The notes below the pieces were generated by a model. The model saw only the letters and a program-made list of their open reading frames with translations. It was not told the DNA's origin and searched no databases. A stretch of 29,913 nucleotides of DNA from contig CAZPZZ010000040.1 in the NCBI GenBank assembly GCA_964591245.1, positions 1 to 29,913 on the forward strand. Direction: 5' to 3'. Shown one piece after another: positions 17,702 through 23,860 of this stretch (within the stretch, counting starts at the first letter, position 1; the number at the start of each line of letters is the position of its first letter). The position numbers were made by a program, and so were the translations under genes. This DNA is from CAZPZZ01 sp964591245. GTDB taxonomy: Bacteria; Acidobacteriota; Vicinamibacteria; Vicinamibacterales; UBA8438.

Positions 17702-18200
17702 AACGACATCGATGCCGTTCACGGCGTTTTGGTCCTGGCTAGAGACACGCCCCCTCGCCGAGCATATCGGGTTCACCTACTGGTTCCCATTGCTTGAGTC
17801 GATCCACGTACTGGCTGTGGGGATCGTGGTCGGCTCGATCGTGATGTCTGACCTACGGCTCCTGGGATTCACTGCCCTTCGCTATCCACCGAGCCGCATG
17901 AATCGGGAACTCGTGCGTTGGACGTGGTTTGCCTTCATCGTCGCGGTCATCACCGGCTTCGGCCTTTTCATGACCCGCGCCGCCACATATATCGAAAACC
18001 CCGCATTTCAACTCAAATTACTTTTCTTACTGCTTGCGGGTCTCAACATGGCCTGGTTTCAGTATCGGACCTTTCCCAACCTTCTGATTTGGGAACGAGC
18101 CGACATCACGCCGGTCCCGGCCAAGATCGCCGGCGCGGTCTCTCTTGTGCTCTGGATTGGAATCGTCTTCGCAGGTCGCTGGGTGGGTCACATCATCTAA
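17694..18200 (+). CDS. Four-helix membrane protein, DUF6644-like, second of tandem pair
   Basis: A 168-residue paralog of the preceding gene with the same layout: an N-terminal 'FTYWFPLLESIHVLAVG' helix with conserved His, the 'MSDLRLLG' loop, 'RWTWFAFIVAVITGFGLFM' as second helix, a third helix around 'LKLLFLLLAGLNMAWFQY', and a final helix ending 'GRWVGHII'. Its ATG at 17694 sits inside the end of the previous gene (ATGAATGA overlap), so it is translated by coupling. An in-frame reading extends back to 17610, but that would run deep into the upstream gene and I reject it. Both proteins are probably subunits of one inner-membrane complex. The exact family name is an inference from pattern. 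Confidence 0.86.
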   Translation: MNETTSMPFTAFWSWLETRPLAEHIGFTYWFPLLESIHVLAVGIVVGSIVMSDLRLLGFTALRYPPSRMNRELVRWTWFAFIVAVITGFGLFMTRAATYIENPAFQLKLLFLLLAGLNMAWFQYRTFPNLLIWERADITPVPAKIAGAVSLVLWIGIVFAGRWVGHII

Positions 18201-18290
18201 ACCGGCCTACGTCTGCAGCTATCATCACCCCGCAAATCCGGCCGACTCCCCCCCACAACGGTCGTACGCCTCACCGAGCGTACATACGCA

Positions 18291-18321
18291 AAGGGCCGGT
18301 CTCCAGAAGAGCCGGCCCCTT
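18291..18321. terminator. Possible bidirectional terminator hairpin between convergent genes
   Basis: A GC-rich inverted repeat: GGGCCGG (18293-18299) pairs with CCGGCCC (18312-18318), extended outward by AA/TT with a bulge. It lies between the plus-strand membrane pair (stop at 18200) and the minus-strand DUF1552 gene (stop at 18408). No clear T-run follows on the plus strand; on the minus strand a weak TTTG follows. The position suits a shared terminator, but the missing U tract keeps confidence low. Confidence 0.4.
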
Positions 18322-18407
18322 GTCGACCGCACTGCGGTCCGAAGCGACGGAATTCGTAGCGACACGCACCGGCTGGCTGCAACCAGATCAGCGCGCCTCA
18401 TCTTCCG

Positions 18408-19742
18408 TTACAGATCACTCAGTGGTTCGAACGGCAAACGACCATCGCTATGCCCCAGGGACTCAAGGGGAACCCCCATCTTATCCAATAGGCTGAGATG
18501 AAGATTCGCCAGCGGAGTATCCTCCGAATAGCGAACGTGCCGACCTCCGGTACCAGCGCCCCCACCGGCCAACAGAATTGGCAGGTTGGTCGAGGCATGC
18601 GCATTGCTGTCTCCCATGCCAGCACCGTACACAATCATCGAGTGATCGAGTAGCGAGCCATCCCCATCCGGGGTGGTGCGCAATCGCTCCATAAACTCCG
18701 AGAACAGCTGCACGTGATATTGATTGATCTTCGTGAGCTTCGCGAGTTTCTCAGGATCCCGCTGATGGTGCGAAATGGGGTGGTGTGCGTCAGGCACACC
18801 GATTTCCGCGTACGTCCGTCCAGTAATCTCACGTCCCAGCATGAAGGTCGCCACGCGCGTGAGATCGGTCTCGTAGGCCAAGGCCATGAGATCAAACATC
18901 AACTTCGCATGCTCACCAATCGTCCCGGGAATACCCGCAGGCTGGGACACCACAGGAAGCTCCCGATCACTTTGGGCTTCAGCCATCTGAATCCGCCGCT
19001 CAATATCGCGAACAGCATCTAGATACTGACCAAGCTTAGCCTGATCCGCAGTCCCGAGCTCTCGAGACAGATCGGCCGCGCGCTCGGTTACTGAATCCAG
19101 GAGACTCGCATCTCGGGAGAGACGAGCTTTCCGTACCGCAGGATCCGTACTGCCACTGTCACCGAAGAGACGCTCGAAAACCGCGCGAGGGTTGTTCTCC
19201 ATCGGAAGCGGCGTCGTCTCGTTGGCCCACGCGATGGTATTCGTATAGGCACAACTGAACCCATCGTCACACGAGCCTGCGAAATCACGTCCGTCCAGGG
19301 CGAGTTCAAGCGTCGCAAGCTGGGTCTCGCGCCCGTGCACACGACCGGCGATCTGATCCATCGAGACTCCCCCTCGTAGATCGGACCCGTCATCCGGCTT
19401 CGAAGGCATCCCAGTCAAGAACCTTGTCGACGCCCGCGCATGAGGCCCCTCACTCTCGACTCCATGCATGCCAGACAACACCTGCACATAGTCCCGGTAC
19501 GGTGCCAATGGCTCCAGGATCGTTGGAAACTCGAAACCAGCCCCTTCCGTGGTGGGAGACCACTGCGGCATCATCATCCCATTCGGGACATACACGACGC
19601 CCAGGCGACGCACAGGATTGGCCGCCGTCGTACGGATGGCCGCAAACGCCGGCACCATTCCGTCGAGCAACGGTAACGCCAGCGACGCGCCGAGTCCGCG
19701 AAGCACGGTACGACGAGAAAGCGCCTTCTTGGTGATGATCAT
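18408..19742 (-). CDS. DUF1552 family protein, Tat-exported, copy 2
   Basis: A 444-residue paralog of the protein at 2839-4173, with exactly the same length. The twin-arginine signal (SRRTVLRGLG), 'YVPNGMMMPQW', 'PMENNPRAVFERLFGDSGSTDP', the His cluster DAHHPISHH, 'YGAGMGDSNAH', and a conserved Cys pair (GSCDDGFSC) all recur at matching positions. Conserved His/Asp groups in both copies argue that these are the functional site rather than chance. The ATG overlaps the stop of the upstream DUF1592-family gene by ATGA, so the pair is translationally coupled; in copy 1 the same pair is separated by 34 bases. Enzymatic function is unknown. Confidence 0.92.
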   Translation of the reverse strand: MIITKKALSRRTVLRGLGASLALPLLDGMVPAFAAIRTTAANPVRRLGVVYVPNGMMMPQWSPTTEGAGFEFPTILEPLAPYRDYVQVLSGMHGVESEGPHARASTRFLTGMPSKPDDGSDLRGGVSMDQIAGRVHGRETQLATLELALDGRDFAGSCDDGFSCAYTNTIAWANETTPLPMENNPRAVFERLFGDSGSTDPAVRKARLSRDASLLDSVTERAADLSRELGTADQAKLGQYLDAVRDIERRIQMAEAQSDRELPVVSQPAGIPGTIGEHAKLMFDLMALAYETDLTRVATFMLGREITGRTYAEIGVPDAHHPISHHQRDPEKLAKLTKINQYHVQLFSEFMERLRTTPDGDGSLLDHSMIVYGAGMGDSNAHASTNLPILLAGGGAGTGGRHVRYSEDTPLANLHLSLLDKMGVPLESLGHSDGRLPFEPLSDL

Positions 19743-22207
19743 GATTCAGACCTCCGCATACGGAACGGGCTACTCTTCACGATACCTACAATGATAGACG
19801 ACCATCGGTAGTCGTCCGAAGCTGCCTCGCGCGTGATAGACCGGATGGTCGGCCGATCGTAATACTCGGGACCTCTCCCCACGCCATACGCTAGCAGGCG
19901 CTCGATCAGCGTACCAACAAATTGCTCGCGACGCTCGAGTAATATCGACCGAAGACCGGAGGGCCCCTCGAACGCCGTTCCGTCGGGCAAACGCCCCGAC
20001 GAGTCGATGGGGAGATCCGCCTCCCCCGTCGTGCGCCACCGCCCAATCGCGTCGTAGTTTTCCAGGGCCAGCCCCAACGGATCCATCGGCGCATGGCACA
20101 CCGAACATGCCGGACTCTCGCGGTGCCGCTGGAGCCGATCCCGCACTGTCGCGGCCCGCCCGTCCTCACCTCGCTCTGGAAGATCCGGCACATCCGCCGG
20201 CGGCGGTGGTGGCGGCGTGCCCAGCACATTGGTCAACATCCATTTCCCACGCAGAACCGGCGACGTGCGATTGGGGTACGAGGTGACGGTAAGTATGCTG
20301 CCATGTCCGAAAATGCCGCCTCGACGCTCTGCAAGGTCAGCAGGCAATGCGACCCGACGGAAATGGCTCCCGTACACATTCGGCACTCCGTAATGTTCGG
20401 CCAATCGCTCGTTCAGATAACTGTAGTCGGCACCAAGCAGGTCGAGCACACTCCGATCGTCGCGAATCAGGCTGTCGACAAACAGCTCGGTCTCTTGCTG
20501 AAAGGCATCGCGGAGATTCTCATCGAATTCTGGAAATGTAATCGCATCGGGCACCACAGCGCGGAGATTACGAAGATACAGCCACTGACCGGCAAAATTA
20601 CGCACCAGTTCGGTGGCACGGGGATCTGCAATCATGCGCCTGGCCTGCTGTTCTAGGACCAGAGGATCAGTCAATCGCCCCTCTTCGGCCAGGTCCAGAA
20701 GTTCATCGTCAGGACCGCTGGACCAGAGAAAAAACGATAGTCGCGACGCCAGCTCGAGATCAGTCAGCGCATAGGCAGTAGCCGGCGCGACATCCGTGGG
20801 GTCTCGCACGACGCGAAAGAGAAAGTCAGGCGAGATCAGCAGACGCTCGAGCCCCAGCTGAATACCGGCCTCGAAACTTCCGCCCTGCCGACCCGCACGA
20901 TAAAACTCCATAAGGGTCGCCATGTCCGTATCGTCGATCGGTCGCCGATAGGCTCGACGGGCCAGGGACCCCAGAATCTCGCGTGCGCAGGCGTCCTCAT
21001 CGGCGACATCCGATCCTGTCGGTTGACAACGAAAGATCGCCCGGCGGCTGGGTGTATCACCCGCCCCGGTGCTGACGTACGGCCCTCCGATCGCCACATG
21101 CTCAACCGCCGCATTTCCATCACGCATCTCATTCACCGCGACGGCAAACACCGTTTGGCGCGGCTGGAGCACGCCTTCTGGCTCCGTGAACTTCCGCACG
21201 AACGAGACCCCCACCACGTGCGGCCCTGCCTCGGCCTCAAAGCGCACCCGCATGTTCGCATCCGCAAAGAGCATGTACTCTTCCCATTCCGGATCGCCGA
21301 ATTGGTTGCCGCCGTAGCTTGCTGGGGCCTGCACCACTTCCGGTTCCTCACCACCAAAAACGAAGGTCTCGAGCAAGACACCGTCCAGTCGCACCTCCAA
21401 CTCGTGACGCGAGCCCATTCCCCGGACGTAGTCGACGTAATTCCGATGCAACCGAATCTCGAGATCGTAATCGCCTGCCACCGGAAAATAGTGGCGCACA
21501 CCCACTCCCCCGCGTGACCCGAATGGCAGATCATCGTTCATCCGATCGTCCTGCTGCAGCAGGATCGGCACCTTGTAGGTCTCGGTCGCCGGACCCAATG
21601 GCGTCTCTCCAACCGCCAGGCGAGCGATCTTGCGAGCCGCCGAAAGGTAGCGCTCCATTAGCGCCGACGAGACCGACAAGACGTTGGCCATATTGTCAAA
21701 ACCGTACTCGTCGAAATCGTCGGCCGGCAACAAGGTCTCAACGTCTACATCCACCGCGACCAGATCGCGCACCGAGTTGCGGTATTCGGCACGGTTGAGC
21801 CGATGCACAGCCTCGGTACGGCCGGGATTCGGATCCAGTTCGGCATGCGCATCCAGCGCGGTCTCAAGCCAGCTGACGACCTGGTCATAGACGGCTGGCT
21901 CAGGCCGGGGACGACCGACCGGGGGCATGGCCCGCGTGCGTAACTTCGCGACCACCGCTTCCCACTCGTCGGCGTGTGCACCAATATCGCTGAGATCCCG
22001 TCCGGCGAGACTGAAGTCAGCAATCTGAAGACGGTCGTTGTGACACGTGACGCAGTAGCGCGTCAACATCCCATCAAGTACCACCTCCCCGCCGTCGCCT
22101 GGCGCCTGCGCGTGAAGGACGGCCACGCCCTCCATTGAACACCACATGGCGCCCGCGAGAAGCGTCACGCCCAAGCCGAACCGTACCGGCCACGCTGACA
22201 TTGTCAT
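19739..22207 (-). CDS. DUF1587/1595/1592/1588/1585 multidomain cytochrome protein, copy 2
   Basis: An 822-residue paralog of the protein at 4208-6706 with the same domain order: signal peptide (1-34), heme motif CVTCH (52-56), DUF1587 ('VHRLNRAEYRNSVRDLVAVD'), a beta-rich section, DUF1595 ('LARRAYRRPIDD'), DUF1592 ('LASRLSFFLWSSGPDDELL'), DUF1588 ('NRTSPVLRGKWML') with a second heme motif CSVCHAPMDPLG, and DUF1585 at the C-terminus. A run of eight G residues directly precedes the ATG at 22207; the ATG at 22201 is nearly as good a start. The gene overlaps DUF1552 by four bases. It diverges from the ankyrin gene across only 84 bases, so the two transcription units probably share regulation. Confidence 0.92.
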   Translation of the reverse strand: MTMSAWPVRFGLGVTLLAGAMWCSMEGVAVLHAQAPGDGGEVVLDGMLTRYCVTCHNDRLQIADFSLAGRDLSDIGAHADEWEAVVAKLRTRAMPPVGRPRPEPAVYDQVVSWLETALDAHAELDPNPGRTEAVHRLNRAEYRNSVRDLVAVDVDVETLLPADDFDEYGFDNMANVLSVSSALMERYLSAARKIARLAVGETPLGPATETYKVPILLQQDDRMNDDLPFGSRGGVGVRHYFPVAGDYDLEIRLHRNYVDYVRGMGSRHELEVRLDGVLLETFVFGGEEPEVVQAPASYGGNQFGDPEWEEYMLFADANMRVRFEAEAGPHVVGVSFVRKFTEPEGVLQPRQTVFAVAVNEMRDGNAAVEHVAIGGPYVSTGAGDTPSRRAIFRCQPTGSDVADEDACAREILGSLARRAYRRPIDDTDMATLMEFYRAGRQGGSFEAGIQLGLERLLISPDFLFRVVRDPTDVAPATAYALTDLELASRLSFFLWSSGPDDELLDLAEEGRLTDPLVLEQQARRMIADPRATELVRNFAGQWLYLRNLRAVVPDAITFPEFDENLRDAFQQETELFVDSLIRDDRSVLDLLGADYSYLNERLAEHYGVPNVYGSHFRRVALPADLAERRGGIFGHGSILTVTSYPNRTSPVLRGKWMLTNVLGTPPPPPPADVPDLPERGEDGRAATVRDRLQRHRESPACSVCHAPMDPLGLALENYDAIGRWRTTGEADLPIDSSGRLPDGTAFEGPSGLRSILLERREQFVGTLIERLLAYGVGRGPEYYDRPTIRSITREAASDDYRWSSIIVGIVKSSPFRMRRSES

Positions 22208-22238
22208 CCCCCCCCTAAATCCAAGAACGGCGATAGTT

Positions 22239-22263
22239 TGGCGGAACGCCGCCACCGTGTCAA
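22239..22263 (-). promoter_or_regulatory. Candidate promoter -35 with adjacent dyad operator, cassette 2
   Basis: On the minus strand a perfect TTGACA (22258-22263) lies 51 bases upstream of the DUF1592 copy 2 start. Just downstream, in the expected spacer, sits an inverted repeat TGGCGG-AACG-CCGCCA (22239-22254). A clear -10 box is not visible at 17 bases; CAAACT-like sequence is there instead. A weak -10 with a dyad between the boxes is typical of regulated promoters. The same 84-base gap must also serve the divergent ankyrin gene. No equivalent dyad was found before the cassette 1 genes. Confidence 0.35.
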
Positions 22264-22291
22264 TCCGCTCTGGCCTGGGATAGCATTAGGC

Positions 22292-23752
22292 ATGTCTCAC
22301 CGCATTCTGCCGACGTTGCTCTCGGCCAGCCTCACGGTCCTCTTGCCGGCCGCGGACGCACATAGCCAGCCAGTTATTGACGCCGTCCGTACGGACAACT
22401 ACCGGACTCTCACCGATGAACTAGCCCGCGGCGCCGATGTAAACGCTCGGCAAGGTGACGGTGCCACGGCACTCCACCACGCGACTCATCGGAACAACGT
22501 CGACGCGGTCACTGCATTGCTTGCCGCTGGCGCCACCGTCAATGTCGCGAATGAACTCGGCGCCACGCCGCTCTGGCTTGCCGCCAGGAACGGGAGTTCG
22601 CCGCTACTCACCCGGTTACTCAACGCGGGTGCTGATCCAAATGCCGCGCTGAAAATGGGCGAGACACCATTGATGAGCGCAGCTCGCGCCGGGAGCGTCA
22701 ACGGTGTCGCGCTCCTCCTCGATGCAGGCGCCGACGTCCACGCCACCGAACACGAGCGCGGCCAGACAGCACTCATGTGGGCCGTCGCCCAACAGCATCC
22801 GGAGGTCGTGCGGCTACTCCTCGCCCACGGCGCCGACGTTCATGCGCGGACGAGAATCTGGGACCAACTCGAAAATACTGCCGGCAACACCAACCCGATC
22901 GGTAACTTTCGGATGAAGCACGGTGGATCGACACCGTTACTCTTTGCCGCACGTCACGGAAATATCGAGACGGCCCAGCTCCTCATCACAGCCGGCGCCC
23001 GTGTCAATGACACCGCCGCATCCGGCACGAGTGCGCTCGTCATTGCGTCCCACAGCGGACATGGCCCATTCGCCCAATACCTGCTGGCACACGGAGCCGA
23101 TCCGAACGCAGCCGAGGCTGGGTACACCGCGTTGCACGCGGCCGTGCTCCGCAGTGAATCCGCGCTCGTGGAAGCGCTTCTCGCCTATGGCGCCAACCCA
23201 GACACACGCCTCGCACACGGTAGTCCGGGCCGTCGATTCAGTGCCGACTACAGCCTCCGCTATCAACTGATTGGAGCCAGCGCGTTCTGGCTCGCCGCCA
23301 AGTATGGTGAGCTGGAGATCCTGCGTATCCTCTCGTCTTACGGATCAGACCCCCTGGTAACGCCGTCGACGGGGATGTCTGCCCTGCATGCAGCAATGGG
23401 CGTCACGCGCGGCACAGAGAATCGCCGCAACCGGGTTGGCATTCCGGTGCCAGATCCAGGCGATGAAGCCCGGCAAACCCGAGAATTGGTGAGCATCGTG
23501 CTGGACCTGGGAGTGGACATCGATGCCGTGGATGCACGCGGCAATACTGCCCTCCACCTCGCCGTCCGTAAAAGCTTCCCGTCGGTCATCGAACTACTCG
23601 CTGACCACGGCGCCGACCTGCACACGACGAACGAGAGCGACGACACCCCGCTCAGCCTTGCGGAGAGTGCCCAACCAATCCCCGGCAGCTACGAGCGTGG
23701 CACCCGGCCGTCGATCGCAACGTTGCTCCGCCGGCTTGGTGCGCAGAACTGA
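22292..23752 (+). CDS. Secreted ankyrin-repeat protein, copy 2
   Basis: A 486-residue paralog of the protein at 1317-2747. A Sec signal peptide (about 1-24) is followed by ankyrin repeats with cores such as 'GATALHHAT', 'GETPLMSAARAG', 'RGQTALMWAVAQ' and 'GNTALHLAV'. The two copies align almost residue for residue: RGQTALMWAVAQ begins at residue 156 in both. Both carry non-ankyrin insertions at about 187-210, 308-330 (GSPGRR-F/N-S-x-DY) and 372-395. The ATG at 22292 has only a weak upstream TTAGG. The gene is divergent from DUF1592 copy 2, so partnership with that protein is suggested by position in both cassettes. The binding target is unknown. Confidence 0.92.
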   Translation: MSHRILPTLLSASLTVLLPAADAHSQPVIDAVRTDNYRTLTDELARGADVNARQGDGATALHHATHRNNVDAVTALLAAGATVNVANELGATPLWLAARNGSSPLLTRLLNAGADPNAALKMGETPLMSAARAGSVNGVALLLDAGADVHATEHERGQTALMWAVAQQHPEVVRLLLAHGADVHARTRIWDQLENTAGNTNPIGNFRMKHGGSTPLLFAARHGNIETAQLLITAGARVNDTAASGTSALVIASHSGHGPFAQYLLAHGADPNAAEAGYTALHAAVLRSESALVEALLAYGANPDTRLAHGSPGRRFSADYSLRYQLIGASAFWLAAKYGELEILRILSSYGSDPLVTPSTGMSALHAAMGVTRGTENRRNRVGIPVPDPGDEARQTRELVSIVLDLGVDIDAVDARGNTALHLAVRKSFPSVIELLADHGADLHTTNESDDTPLSLAESAQPIPGSYERGTRPSIATLLRRLGAQN

Positions 23753-23794
23753 AGCTGACGTCCACAAAGAGCTCAGGAATACCGTTCAACCGCA

Positions 23795-23860
23795 CCAGAC
23801 ATCCCGGCGATGAACGGCGGGTTCACGCCGCCAGGTCCGGAAGAGATACCGGATGTCTGG
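23795..23860. repeat. Inverted repeat between convergent genes, possible terminator structure
   Basis: CCAGACATCC at 23795-23804 is exactly complementary to GGATGTCTGG at 23851-23860; adding GG/CC beyond a one-base bulge lengthens the stem. The 46-base interior holds a smaller GGCGG/CCGCC hairpin. The right arm ends immediately before the stop codon of the DUF5916 gene (stop at 23861), and the left arm lies 42 bases after the ankyrin stop. There is no U tract on either side, so this is not a classic intrinsic terminator; it could act as an RNA 3'-end stabiliser for both convergent transcripts. Confidence 0.45.

Noticed and set aside
18325..18339. Small palindrome GACCGC-ACT-GCGGTC
   Set aside because: A six-base stem with a three-base loop and no neighbouring T-run is expected by chance in GC-rich sequence.
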